A DNA stretch of 29,547 nt from CAYSSG01 sp964433635 (GCA_964433635.1 CAYSSG010000024.1:1-29547); one strand, 5' to 3'. Shown: positions 15,058-23,853, numbered from the stretch's first letter. The notes: generated by a model from the sequence alone, not told the origin. Numbers and translations: made by a program.

Positions 15058-16053
15058 ATGACAGATGATAAAATTATTGCAGCGGATATCTTTGAAGCAC
15101 AAAAGAAAATTTCTTCTCTGATACGCAAAACACCTCTTAAAAAATCTATTGATTTATCCAACAGGATAGGGACGGATATCTACTATAAGTTGGAATTTTT
15201 ACAGGATACGGGGAGCTTCAAGGTTCGTGGTGCTGCTAACTTCCTTCTGCATCTTGATTCTACTGAACGTGGAAGAGGGGTCGTCACTTATTCTACCGGC
15301 AACCATGGAAGGGCGACTGCATACATAGCCAGTCTGATTGGCTCAAAAGCCAAAGTTTGCCTGTCTGAAAATGTACCTGATAATAAACGGAAAGAGATAG
15401 AGAAGGTGGGGGGAGAACTGGTTGTCTATGGCAATAGTCAGGACGAAGCAGAAATCAGGGCATTAGAGTTGAAAGAGCAGGAAGGTCTCTGTGTAGTCCC
15501 GCCTTTTGATCATTCGTTCATCATTGCAGGACAGGGGACCATTGGCTTAGAAATTTTGCAGGATTTACCGGAAGTTGATTCTGTGATTGTGCCATTAAGC
15601 GGAGGGGGATTGATCAGCGGGATAGCCATTGCCATCAAGTACAATAAACCGAAATGCCGGCTGATCGGTGTCTCCATGGATAGAGGCGCAGCAATGTTTG
15701 AAAGTGTAAAACTGGGTAAGCCTGTTCAGGTTGAAGAGGTACAGACCCTGGCAGATAGTTTACAGGGAGGAATATTACTTAAGAATCAATATACCTTTGA
15801 GATCGTGAAAAGATACGTAGATGATATCATTCTGGTAACCGAGGAGGAGATTGCCCTGGGAATCACCTATGCTTTTTTTAAAGATCATTATGTACTTGAG
15901 GGTGCGGCTGCTGTCGGAATCGCAGCTCTGTTAGCAGGTAAAATAAGAGAACCGGGAGAAAATGTAGTGATTATAAACACAGGGAGCAATATTGATAACA
16001 ATCAGTTTCTTTCTGTTATCAGGAAAAATCAGAATAGGTTTGACATTCAATGA
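15058..16053 (+). CDS. eutB: PLP-dependent dehydratase, EutB (hydroxyectoine utilisation)-like
   Basis: This 331-residue fold-type II PLP lyase lacks a regulatory ACT domain. The cofactor lysine is K55 in DTGSFKVRGAANF and the phosphate-binding loop is PLSGGGLISG (about 179-188). Compared with ordinary threonine dehydratase it has STGNHGRATAY instead of SAGNHAQG, plus GNSQDEAE, VPPFDHSFIIAGQGTIGLE, GVSMDRGAAM and TLADSLQGGI. These are the features I recall for EutB of the ectoine cluster. The end reads NTGSNID, where the usual form is GGNID. EutB acts in converting hydroxyectoine toward ectoine or its intermediates in rhizobia, but its exact chemistry is poorly settled. It is flanked by ridA and a second DoeA-like gene, consistent with that assignment. 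The EutB label is moderate; PLP lyase is certain. Confidence 0.8.
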   Translation: MTDDKIIAADIFEAQKKISSLIRKTPLKKSIDLSNRIGTDIYYKLEFLQDTGSFKVRGAANFLLHLDSTERGRGVVTYSTGNHGRATAYIASLIGSKAKVCLSENVPDNKRKEIEKVGGELVVYGNSQDEAEIRALELKEQEGLCVVPPFDHSFIIAGQGTIGLEILQDLPEVDSVIVPLSGGGLISGIAIAIKYNKPKCRLIGVSMDRGAAMFESVKLGKPVQVEEVQTLADSLQGGILLKNQYTFEIVKRYVDDIILVTEEEIALGITYAFFKDHYVLEGAAAVGIAALLAGKIREPGENVVIINTGSNIDNNQFLSVIRKNQNRFDIQ

Positions 16054-16145
16054 TGGGGAAATTCTGATTTAATTTTGAGAAAACCTTTTAATATCAGAAG
16101 ATTTTAAAAAATATAATTTGCATTTTCAAAGAAGGGAGAGAATCA

Positions 16146-17324
16146 ATGAAGATGTTACATTTTGATATTCAGGAATATAAAGACCGGATACAAAAAACAA
16201 AAAAGAGGATGGAAAAAGAAGGCATCGAAGTGTTATTTATTTCCCAGCCGGCCAATATGAATTACCTTACCGGTTATGACGGGTGGAGTTTTTATGTTCA
16301 TCAGGGCATTGTTGTGTCTATCGATCAGGATGAGCCGATATGGATCGGAAGAGCCATGGATGCCAACGGAGCAAAGTTGACCACCTTTCTAAAGGAAGAA
16401 AATATCATGTCCTACAGTGATGATTATGTGCAATCAGCAACAAAACATCCCATGCAGGTTGTTGCTGGCATCATCATGGAAAAAGGCTGGGAAGAGAAGA
16501 CGATTGCAGTGGAAATGGATCAATTTTATTTTACTCACCGCTGTTATGCTGAATTGGAAAAAGCATTGCCCAAAGCAAAATTTATAGACGGCAATATTTT
16601 AGTGAATAAAGTCAGAATGATCAAATCGGATAAAGAGATTGAATTTATGAAAAAAGCCGGAAAGATTGCCGAGAAGGTGATGGAAGCAGGCATTGATGCA
16701 GTGAATGTGGGGGTAAGGGAATGTGATGCCGCAGCAAAAATTTCTTATGCCCAGATTAAGGGAACCGAGGAATACGGAGGGGATTATCCGGCTATCGTAC
16801 CTCTGATGATGACCGGGGAAGGGACAAGCACACCACATCTGACCTGGTCTGACAGGAAGTTTCAAGATAACGAAGCGGTACTTTTAGAGTTATCCGGCGT
16901 TTATAAACATTATCATGCTCCTATTGCCCGGACAATTTATCTGGGTAATCCACCCAAATTGATGAAGGAGACGGCAGATATTGTGATGGAAGGTCTTAAT
17001 AAAACATTAGAATTTATTAAACCCGGCATTACCTGTGAAGAAGTAGAGGCAAAATGGAGAGAGGCTATTTCCCACTCAACCGTGGTCAAGGAATCTCGCC
17101 TGGGGTATTCCATCGGATTGAATTACCCGCCTGACTGGGGTGAACAGACGGTCAGTTTACGACCCGGTGATCAGACAGTTTTACATCCGAACATGGCTTT
17201 TCATATTATCCCGGGGATCTGGTATAAAGAGGTGGGATTTGAAGTGGATGCCTCCATACGAATTACAAAAAGCGGATATGAATCTCTGTATCATTTTCCG
17301 ATTGAACTGTTTATTAAGAAATAA
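16146..17324 (+). CDS. doeA: M24-family hydrolase, ectoine hydrolase (DoeA/EutD)-like, copy 2
   Basis: This is a 392-residue paralogue of the gene at 10129, with the same N-terminal NMNYLTGYDGWSFYVHQG and IWIGRAMDANGAKLTTFL and the same altered active-site strands: LLELSGVYKHYHAPIARTIY and GYSIGLNYPPDWGEQTVSLR. The C-terminal strand differs: copy 1 reads FGFENSEPFRVTEKG, copy 2 reads VGFEVDASIRITKSG, so the segment around the usual second metal-site glutamate has diverged. This hints at different substrates, for example ectoine and hydroxyectoine or their acyl derivatives. GGGAG precedes the ATG, and TATAAT (16112-16117) lies upstream without a clear -35, so it may have its own promoter. It follows the EutB-like gene by 92 bases and precedes the racemase-family gene by 35. 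Confidence 0.8.
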   Translation: MKMLHFDIQEYKDRIQKTKKRMEKEGIEVLFISQPANMNYLTGYDGWSFYVHQGIVVSIDQDEPIWIGRAMDANGAKLTTFLKEENIMSYSDDYVQSATKHPMQVVAGIIMEKGWEEKTIAVEMDQFYFTHRCYAELEKALPKAKFIDGNILVNKVRMIKSDKEIEFMKKAGKIAEKVMEAGIDAVNVGVRECDAAAKISYAQIKGTEEYGGDYPAIVPLMMTGEGTSTPHLTWSDRKFQDNEAVLLELSGVYKHYHAPIARTIYLGNPPKLMKETADIVMEGLNKTLEFIKPGITCEEVEAKWREAISHSTVVKESRLGYSIGLNYPPDWGEQTVSLRPGDQTVLHPNMAFHIIPGIWYKEVGFEVDASIRITKSGYESLYHFPIELFIKK

Positions 17325-17359
17325 AATCTTTTGATAGAAGATGGAAATGAGAAATAAAT

Positions 17360-18094
17360 ATGCTGTATAAAGCAAAAAAAGGCCAGGCAAGTTATGGCGA
17401 GGCTATTGGAATATTGTTATTGGATACCTCTTTTGCTCCTTACATCCCGGGTGATGTGGCGAATGCCAGCAGTTATACTTTTCCGGTAAGATATCAGGTG
17501 GTGAAGGGACTTACTGTAGAGAAGATCTATCAGAAAGATACCAGTTTTTTAGGGAAACTGGTAGAGGCAGGTCAAGAACTGGTTCAAAATGGTGTTCGGG
17601 TAATTACCGGGAATTGTGGTTTTATGGCCCTGTTCCAGAGGGAGGCAGCTCAACAATTGGGAGTTCCTGTTTTTTTATCCAGCCTTCTCCAGTTATCTTT
17701 CATGAACCATTTGATTGGTGACGGGGAGAAGATTGGTATTATTACTGCCAATGGAAAGATCCTTGACGATGCATTACTCAGGAAGATTGGACTTGACAGA
17801 ACATATCGTCTGTCTATTAAAGGTATGGAAGACAAAGAATATTTCAGGAAATCCATTAACGAAGAAATCGGCTGGTTGGATGCCGGGAAGGTACGTAATG
17901 AGGTTGTTTCGATGGCTGAGGAGATGATTCAGGAGGATCCCCTGGTAAAGATGATTCTACTGGAGTGTGCCTGTCTTCCTCCCTATGGGGCAGCAGTACA
18001 GGAAGCAGTCCACCTTCCTGTTTTTGATTTTATGACCATGATAAACTATGTATATTCAGCAGTGGTTAAGAAGGAATACCATGGTTTTATGTAA
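17360..18094 (+). CDS. Aspartate/glutamate/hydantoin racemase family protein
   Basis: The family inverts or decarboxylates substrates at carbon alpha with two cysteines acting as acid and base, without a cofactor. The product (244 residues) has both: C86 in VITGNCGFMALFQ and C203 in LLECACLPPYGAAVQ. A third cysteine, C205, is close by. The middle glycine-rich GEKIGIITANGKIL is also typical. In rhizobial ectoine clusters a racemase-like protein, EutA, occupies a similar place, but this protein does not match EutA closely enough for me to assign it. It could racemise a diamino- or acetamido-acid intermediate, or aspartate. It is 35 bases after the M24 gene and 46 bases before the M20 gene, so it is likely operonic. 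No strong ribosome site is seen. Confidence 0.82.
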   Translation: MLYKAKKGQASYGEAIGILLLDTSFAPYIPGDVANASSYTFPVRYQVVKGLTVEKIYQKDTSFLGKLVEAGQELVQNGVRVITGNCGFMALFQREAAQQLGVPVFLSSLLQLSFMNHLIGDGEKIGIITANGKILDDALLRKIGLDRTYRLSIKGMEDKEYFRKSINEEIGWLDAGKVRNEVVSMAEEMIQEDPLVKMILLECACLPPYGAAVQEAVHLPVFDFMTMINYVYSAVVKKEYHGFM

Positions 18095-18140
18095 AATAAG
18101 TTAAAATGATTGTATGAGGAAGGAAAATCAGGTCATTACG

Positions 18141-19166
18141 ATGGATATAAAAGAAAAGATTATGGATTTAAAGGATGAACTGATTCAGCTGAGAAGGGAT
18201 TTCCATCAACATCCTGAGTTGGGTTTCAAGGAATACCGGACTTCAAAGATTGTAGCTGATTACCTGGAAAAATACGGATTGAAGGTAACCCGGGGAATTG
18301 CCGAGACGGGTGTAATGGGTTTGCTGGAAGGTACTGCCCCGGGTCCAACTTTACTATTACGTGCCGACATGGATGCTCTTCCCATACAGGAAGAGAATGA
18401 AGTATCTTATAAATCGGTCAACAATGGTATTATGCATGCCTGCGGACATGATGCTCATACTGCCATACTCCTGATAGCTGCCAGAATCCTTATCGATTAT
18501 CGAAGTGAAATAAAAGGGAATATTAAATTTATCTTTCAGCCCAATGAGGAAATCGGGGGAGCAAAAGCAATGATTGATGAGGGGGTTTTGGAAAATCCAC
18601 ATGTAGATGCCGCAATGGCACTACATTTATGGACTCCTCTGGATAGTGGTATGATCGGTGTAAAAGCTGGTCCTGTAACGGGCTCTCTTGATATATTTCA
18701 GCTGACTATTAAAGGAGAAGGGGGGCATACAGGCTACCCGGAAAAGGCTGTGGACCCGATTATTGCCTCTGCTGACATTATTCAGAATATTCAAATGATA
18801 CAAACTAGAGAGATAAGCCCCTTCAATCCGACGATTATTATGTTTACCAAAATTCATAGTGGTACAAAATCAAATATTATCCCGGATACAGTCAATCTGG
18901 AAGGGAACATCAGGTATTTTAATCAGCAGGAAGATAAGAATTCTGAGAAGTTACAGGAAAAGTTCAAAAGAATTGTTGAGGCAACCTGTAAGGCATACCG
19001 GACAAAATATCAGATAAATTTTTTTAATGAAAATCAGTCTGTTGTTAATGATGCAGAGATGACAGAATTAGTCATCTCTGCCGGGGAAAAAGTATTAGGT
19101 CATCGTGAAAAGGTTATATCCTATCTATCGATTGCCGGAGAAGATTTTTCCGAGTTTGCTGACCGG
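18141..19166 (+). CDS. M20D amidohydrolase (aminoacylase/HipO-like), 3' end lost in assembly gap
   Basis: M20D enzymes remove N-acyl groups from amino acids or conjugates. The visible 342 residues include RRDFHQHPELGFKEYRTS, RADMDALPIQEENEV, MHACGHDAHTA with metal-ligand C and H residues, FIFQPNEEIGGAKAMI, and the dimerisation-lid region KGEGGHTGYPEKAVDPI. SIAGEDFSEFADR, where the last conserved acidic motif occurs, is the last readable part before the Ns. About 50 residues are missing against a normal 390-400. ATG 18141 is chosen because AGGT at 18130 is well spaced; an upstream ATG at 18114 lacks a ribosome site. In an ectoine-type pathway it could replace the usual DoeB/EutE deacetylase on N-acetyl-2,4-diaminobutyrate. 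That role is inference. Confidence 0.88.
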
Positions 19167-19266
19167 NNNNNNNNNNNNNNNNNNNNNNNNNNNNNNNNNN
19201 NNNNNNNNNNNNNNNNNNNNNNNNNNNNNNNNNNNNNNNNNNNNNNNNNNNNNNNNNNNNNNNNNN
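19167..19266. other. Assembly gap (100 Ns)
   Basis: There is an exact run of 100 N, the conventional placeholder for a scaffold join of unknown length. The M20D gene needs roughly 150 more bases to finish, and the following gene probably starts inside the gap, so the true gap is very likely longer than 100. Confidence 0.98.
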
Positions 19267-19270
19267 AATT

Positions 19271-19696
19271 GTGTTAAAAGAGTTGATTGAACAGGGATTT
19301 TATCCAAAAGAGGATTTAAACTGTGCCGAGACCATTCTTTACGGAGCAAATCAAGTTTATAATTTAGGTTTATCCAGGGACTGTTTAAGATTATCTGCTG
19401 CCTTCGGTGGAGGAATGGGGATAGAGAATGTTTGTGGGGTGGTCACAGCATCTTTAATGGTGTTGGGTTATCTGTTTGTCAAGGACCACGCCCACCAAAG
19501 TCCGGAGATAAAAGATTTATCAAAAGAACTATTTAATCGTTATTCGAAAGTATTGGGTGATTTTAATTGTAAGCCTTTAAAGGATAAGTATCGAACCGAA
19601 GAAAAGAAGTGTTATGATGTGATTCTCAAAGCTGCCGAGATATTGGATGAATTTGTCATCAGAGAGAAAAGGAAAAGAACATCAGTCCAGGTATAA
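19271..19696 (+). CDS. C_GCAxxG_C_C family protein (5' end probably in gap)
   Basis: This small cysteine-rich family of anaerobes is thought to be redox-active or metal-binding and is of unknown precise function. Cysteines in the readable frame are C18 (NCAETIL), C38, C55 in FGGGMGIENVCGVVTASLM, C100 and C114, the spacing expected of the family. It also has the diagnostic glycine run AFGGGMG. The first GTG after the gap is at 19271, but the frame is open back to the N run, so the genuine start may be hidden. It trails the M20D gene and probably belongs to the same operon. No membrane segments beyond a moderately hydrophobic helix LMVLGYLFV are seen. Confidence 0.85.
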   Translation: MLKELIEQGFYPKEDLNCAETILYGANQVYNLGLSRDCLRLSAAFGGGMGIENVCGVVTASLMVLGYLFVKDHAHQSPEIKDLSKELFNRYSKVLGDFNCKPLKDKYRTEEKKCYDVILKAAEILDEFVIREKRKRTSVQV

Positions 19697-20037
19697 ATGT
19701 TCTTGAAGAAAAAAAATTATAAATGCTTAAAATCTGCTGAAAGAAAATTTGATGAATAATATGACAGTATTTTGTACAAGCAGATGTTTATATGTCAAAA
19801 ACAGGGTAATATGATTTCAAATATTGTAGAATGATATTTCCTTTGTGTACAATTTTGATATAAAATAATCTGTAAATGTAATGATGAAAAAAACACTATT
19901 TTCCTGATCATTTTCGCATTACAACTCATTTTCAGGTTGATGTGAAGGAGGTGGATCTATAGATTAAGTTGTGTTAAGAAATAACTTCACTATTTAATTC
20001 TCATTTAAGTGAAATTGGAGAAAAGGAGGAAAGGAAT
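19697..20037. other. Intergenic region before the NhaC-family gene
   Basis: This 341-base AT-rich stretch has no gene I can support. It contains AAGGAGGTG at 19945-19953, a strong ribosome-binding-like sequence with no ATG, GTG or TTG at usable distance downstream; ATG-TGA at 19940-19945 lies immediately upstream of it. No convincing promoter was found, although TACAAT at 19848-19853 with TTGTAG 18 bases upstream is a weak candidate. Confidence 0.45.
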
Positions 20038-21597
20038 ATGTATGGTTTTTTGTCAATTATTCCGCCAATTGTTGCTGTAGGGTTAGCTATATGGACAAAA
20101 CGGGTTATCTTTTCATTATTTATGAGTATCTGGGTTGGAGGTCTGATTTATACTGGAGGAAGTCCCTTTGGGGCTGTGGGAGCCTCCTTTGATTGGATGA
20201 AAGATGTCATGATTGATCCCTGGGATGCAAGATTTTTAGTATTAACCCTGCTTTTAGGTTCTGGAGCAGCCTTTATGTATAAAACTGGGGGGTCTCATGC
20301 AATAACAAGGGTGTTGGCAAAAAGATTAAATAATTCCAAAAGCTCACAATTTTTGGCTTGGGTTCTTGGTATCGTTGTTTTTTTTAATGATTATGCAAAT
20401 TCAGTTATTGTGGGTAATGCTTCCAGAGATATTAATGCAAAATACAAGGTATCTCGAGAAAAGTTATCTTACATCCTTGATGCAACCGCGGCCCCTATGG
20501 CCACCTTTGGTCCAGTTTCCGATTGGATTGGTTATCAGGTCGGACTAATCGGTGCGGCTTTTGCAACCCTGAAGATCGTTGATGTTAAAGCATATTTTGT
20601 CTTTTTGCAATCTATTCCCTGGAATTTTTATTGTTTACTTTCCTTGATTGCTGTCCCTATGTTGATATATGGAAAGGACTTTGGTCCTATGGCGGATGCA
20701 GAATTAAGAGCTCGAAAAACAGGAAAGATCGTAGCTGACGGTGCCACACCACTATCCTCAGTTGAAACAGACTTAGGAGAACCTTTTAATGTTAAAAGTG
20801 CCAGCATATGGAATTTTGTTTTACCCCTTATTACGCTAATTGGTGTAGGAATATGGGCAATCTGGTATACCGGGGGTGGCTCAACAGGCAAAGCACTGAT
20901 GGATGCTTTAGCTGATACTGAAGTTGATATTGCTCTTACCTGGGCTGCATTTGCAATGACCCTTGTGGGAATGATCTTGGCTTTATTACAGGGAATTTCT
21001 TTGGAAGAATGTGAAAAGACTGTCTTGGCCGGTTTCAAAACAATGTTACCTGCCTTAGTCATTATGGTATTGGCATGGTCGGTAGGAAGCGTTTGCGATT
21101 CTCTTGGCACTGCTGATTACGTTGTTGGGATTACGAAGGCGTGGATGAGTGCAGCTTTGTTACCTTTTTTAATCTTTCTGGTTTGTATGTTTATATCTTT
21201 TGCTACAGGAACTTCCTGGGGAACTATGGCAATCATTACGCCGATTGGTGTACCTTTGGCTTACGCCATTGGCGGCATTCCATTAGTTACGATCGCGATT
21301 GGTTCAATTTTTGCCGGAGCAATATTTGGAGATCATTGTTCTCCTATTTCTGATACAACTGTTATGTCTTCAATATTTGCTGAATCAGACCATATTGCCC
21401 ATGTTACTACCCAGATTCCTTATGCATTAGTTGTTGCAGCGATTTCTTCTGTTCTTTATTTGTTATCCTCATTCATCAAAAATGGGTTTATTTTATTAGC
21501 CATAGGGATTGTAACATTATTTTTTGTCTTAAAATTACTGGGTAATGCCTATCAGGCAAAGTTTACTGAAGAGGATAGAATATTACTTAATCAATGA
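20038..21597 (+). CDS. NhaC-family Na+/H+ antiporter-like transporter
   Basis: This is a 519-residue polytopic membrane protein with about 11-13 segments. It has the family's paired domains: SIIPPIVAVGLAIWTKRVIF at the start, VVFFNDYANSVIVGN with its buried acid, and the second-half GTSWGTMAIITPIGVPLAYA and FGDHCSPISDTTVMSS. NhaC-like proteins exchange sodium for protons, but some relatives are organic-anion or amino-acid antiporters, such as malate/lactate MleN. Neighbours are an amidinotransferase-fold hydrolase and an M20 hydrolase, so exchange of an arginine-type amino acid is possible. GGAGGAAAGGA precedes the ATG. Substrate is not readable from sequence. Confidence 0.88.
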   Translation: MYGFLSIIPPIVAVGLAIWTKRVIFSLFMSIWVGGLIYTGGSPFGAVGASFDWMKDVMIDPWDARFLVLTLLLGSGAAFMYKTGGSHAITRVLAKRLNNSKSSQFLAWVLGIVVFFNDYANSVIVGNASRDINAKYKVSREKLSYILDATAAPMATFGPVSDWIGYQVGLIGAAFATLKIVDVKAYFVFLQSIPWNFYCLLSLIAVPMLIYGKDFGPMADAELRARKTGKIVADGATPLSSVETDLGEPFNVKSASIWNFVLPLITLIGVGIWAIWYTGGGSTGKALMDALADTEVDIALTWAAFAMTLVGMILALLQGISLEECEKTVLAGFKTMLPALVIMVLAWSVGSVCDSLGTADYVVGITKAWMSAALLPFLIFLVCMFISFATGTSWGTMAIITPIGVPLAYAIGGIPLVTIAIGSIFAGAIFGDHCSPISDTTVMSSIFAESDHIAHVTTQIPYALVVAAISSVLYLLSSFIKNGFILLAIGIVTLFFVLKLLGNAYQAKFTEEDRILLNQ

Positions 21598-21676
21598 GTA
21601 AAATAAATAAAGACGAGTGAATGATTTCTTTAAGTTTTAAAATGTGTTGTTATTTAAAAAGGAATTGAGGGATTTT

Positions 21677-21734
21677 AATATGCTCCACGGATAGGAAAAA
21701 AGGAATATCCTTTGAATGATTCGTGGGGCATATT
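21677..21734 (+). terminator. Strong stem-loop between the transporter and hydrolase genes
   Basis: AATATGCTCCACGGAT (21677-21692) pairs with ATTCGTGGGGCATATT (21719-21734) at 14 of 16 positions. The enclosed sequence AGGA...TCCT can form a second small helix. It ends in TTTGG rather than a long T run, so it may be a weak terminator or a structured leader for the next gene. Confidence 0.5.
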
Positions 21735-21769
21735 TGGTTAATGAACACTTCTTGAAATTTGGGTGATTA

Positions 21770-22618
21770 ATGATGATTTATAATTCACATGGTCAGCTGC
21801 GCTCCGTTTTTCTATGTCAACCTATTTATTATGAACTTTGTGATTTCAGTGAGATGTCAAGCCAGCATATTCAATCTGGATTAAAAATTTCTCGAAAAGA
21901 TGTGATGAAACAATATCAGGAATTTTCAGATGTCTTTGAACAGTTGAATATCAAGATAGAATGGCAAGTTCCCAAAGCTGGGCATCCTGATCAATTTGCA
22001 ACACGTGATTTCGGTTTTAATACCATAAGCGGTGTATTGGTTGGAAAATTTCGCTACCCGGATAATAAGGGAGATGAAGATTTAGCTTATGAAGATCTTC
22101 GTCGATTAAAAATTCCCATAATTGGTCGAATCAATCGAGGCTACTTGGAAGGTGGAGATTGTTGGTATCTTGATGAACGAACAATGGTAATTGGAGCGGG
22201 TAACCGGACAAATTTGGAGGGTATACAGGAAGCACAGGTATTACTAAAACCTTATGGAATTGAGGTCATTCCAGTACCATTTGAAAGGAAATGGAATCAT
22301 CTGGATATGATTTTTTCTGTGATTGCAGAAAAAACTGTCATGTTATGTCAGGAAGCATTACCTGAAAAATTTACCAGTTATTTGCACAAGAATCATTATA
22401 GAATTATTACAATAAAACCTGAAGCAGTTTTTCAGGGAACCATTAATTTGTTGGCTTTGGGAAAAGAGAGAGTTCTATCATTCAAAGAAAATAAGATTGG
22501 AAATGAGGCACTTGGGGCAATGGGCTTAAAGGTATATGATCCTCCTCTAGAACAATTTTTAATGGGAGGCTCCGGCCCTCACTGTCTGTCTTTTGAGCTA
22601 CAGAGAGACAGGAATTGA
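21770..22618 (+). CDS. Amidinotransferase/arginine deiminase-fold hydrolase (dimethylargininase-like)
   Basis: The pentein fold is recognised by DQFATRDFGF (D80), LEGGDCWYLD (E127, D130), KWNHLDMIFSV (H177, D179) and the nucleophile C272 in GGSGPHCLSFEL. This is the full catalytic set used by dimethylarginine dimethylaminohydrolase and relatives, which cleave the guanidino carbon from arginine derivatives to give citrulline or ornithine-type products. At 282 residues it is short of full arginine deiminase (about 400) and close to DDAH. The neighbouring M20 hydrolase and proC downstream fit arginine or ornithine catabolism. Start is uncertain between two adjacent ATGs at 21770 and 21773; GGGTG is upstream. 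Precise substrate is unknown. Confidence 0.85.
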   Translation: MMIYNSHGQLRSVFLCQPIYYELCDFSEMSSQHIQSGLKISRKDVMKQYQEFSDVFEQLNIKIEWQVPKAGHPDQFATRDFGFNTISGVLVGKFRYPDNKGDEDLAYEDLRRLKIPIIGRINRGYLEGGDCWYLDERTMVIGAGNRTNLEGIQEAQVLLKPYGIEVIPVPFERKWNHLDMIFSVIAEKTVMLCQEALPEKFTSYLHKNHYRIITIKPEAVFQGTINLLALGKERVLSFKENKIGNEALGAMGLKVYDPPLEQFLMGGSGPHCLSFELQRDRN

Positions 22619-22662
22619 ATGTATTATAGATTAAAAATATCGATATCTTTAAAGGAAATTAT

Positions 22663-23853
22663 TTGAAACGAAATGATTTAATCAATCCTAAGTTAATTGA
22701 AAAATGTCAGGAGATTATCCGTATACCCGGGGAATCGGGAGAAGAAGGAAGAGTCGCCGATTTTTTAAAGGAAATGATGAAAGAGACACACTATGATCAA
22801 GTGTGGATAGATGAATGGGGAAATGTCATCGGAAAAATATCAGGCCATGGACCCTTTAACCTTCTTCTTCAAGGACATATGGATACTGTTAGCGTTGAGG
22901 ATGAAAGTTCCTGGCAATATCCACCTTATGAAGGCATCATAAAAGATGGACATTTATATGGTCGTGGATCGTCTGATATGAAATCAGCTGTAACGGCAAT
23001 GGTACTAGCCGGAGCAGAATTTGTTTCCCGTAAGAAGGAACTTAAAGGCAATTTATTCGTAGCAGGAGTCGTTAATGAAGAGATTTTTGAGGGAGTAGCT
23101 CAGGGGAAAGTGCTGGATCAGGTTTGTCCGAATCTTGTTATTTTAGGGGAATCAAGTGATTTAAAACTATGCACAGGTCAAAGAGGAAGAGCCGAGATTC
23201 AGGTGACCACCTACGGAAAAAGTGCCCACTCTGCTAATCCGGATGAAGGCATTAATGCTGTTAGAAATATGATAAGATTGATCATGGCACTTGATTATAT
23301 TCCCTTACCCCAGGATCATTTTTTGGGAAAGGCAATTCTTGAATTAACCGATATTCAGTCTTACCCTTATCCGGGAAGATCAGTTATTCCAGCTGAGTGT
23401 ATAGCTACGTATGATCGAAGGTTATTACCGGGAGAAACGGAAGATCAAGTCATCCAACCGATTCAAAACGAAATCGACAAATTATTTAAAAAGGATAGTC
23501 ATTTTAAAGCTGAAGCACATATTGTTGAAGCTCGGGGTCCATGTTATACTGGTAAAACTTTGTCAGCCAAACGTTTTTTCCCTGGATGGTCTTTCAGGGA
23601 GGGAGAAAGATTTATTCAGGAAGCTGAAAAAGCTTTAAAAAAGGCAGGATTTTCTGACCAGATTTCCCACTATTCTTTTTGTACAGATGGTAGCCAGAGT
23701 GCCGGAATTCGAAAAATACCTACTATTGGTTTTGGCCCATCCCAGGAAAAATTAGCGCATATTCGTGATGAATATATTGAAATTGACCAGATAAAAGCAG
23801 CCTACCAGGGTTATATTACCCTGATTGAAACCTTCTTGATAGATGTTAACTAA
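22663..23853 (+). CDS. ygeY: M20 family hydrolase, YgeY-type (selenium metabolism-linked)
   Basis: At 396 residues with the co-catalytic zinc set of M20 enzymes: H72 and D74 in LQGHMDTVSVED, D105 in GRGSSDMKSAVTAM, E139/E140 in VVNEEIFEG, E163 in GESSDLKLC, and a C-terminal H366 in LAHIRDEYIEI. The GQRGRAEIQVTTYGKSAHSA and SFCTDGSQSAGI segments match the YgeY subgroup, whose genes often sit with selenium-dependent hydroxylase, ornithine or diaminopropionate genes. The reaction is probably hydrolysis of an N-acyl or carbamoyl amino acid. The start is a TTG; AAAGGA at 22651-22656 is correctly spaced, which decides against a later start. It follows the pentein hydrolase by 44 bases. Confidence 0.86.
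   Translation: MKRNDLINPKLIEKCQEIIRIPGESGEEGRVADFLKEMMKETHYDQVWIDEWGNVIGKISGHGPFNLLLQGHMDTVSVEDESSWQYPPYEGIIKDGHLYGRGSSDMKSAVTAMVLAGAEFVSRKKELKGNLFVAGVVNEEIFEGVAQGKVLDQVCPNLVILGESSDLKLCTGQRGRAEIQVTTYGKSAHSANPDEGINAVRNMIRLIMALDYIPLPQDHFLGKAILELTDIQSYPYPGRSVIPAECIATYDRRLLPGETEDQVIQPIQNEIDKLFKKDSHFKAEAHIVEARGPCYTGKTLSAKRFFPGWSFREGERFIQEAEKALKKAGFSDQISHYSFCTDGSQSAGIRKIPTIGFGPSQEKLAHIRDEYIEIDQIKAAYQGYITLIETFLIDVN

Noticed and set aside
19105..19349. Frames running through the N gap on both strands
   Set aside because: They exist only because the Ns contain no stop; the readable parts belong to the M20D and C_GCAxxG_C_C genes in another frame.
20628..21110. A 160-codon minus-strand frame opposite the NhaC-family gene
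   Set aside because: Antisense shadow of a convincing membrane protein, low-complexity and without a ribosome site.
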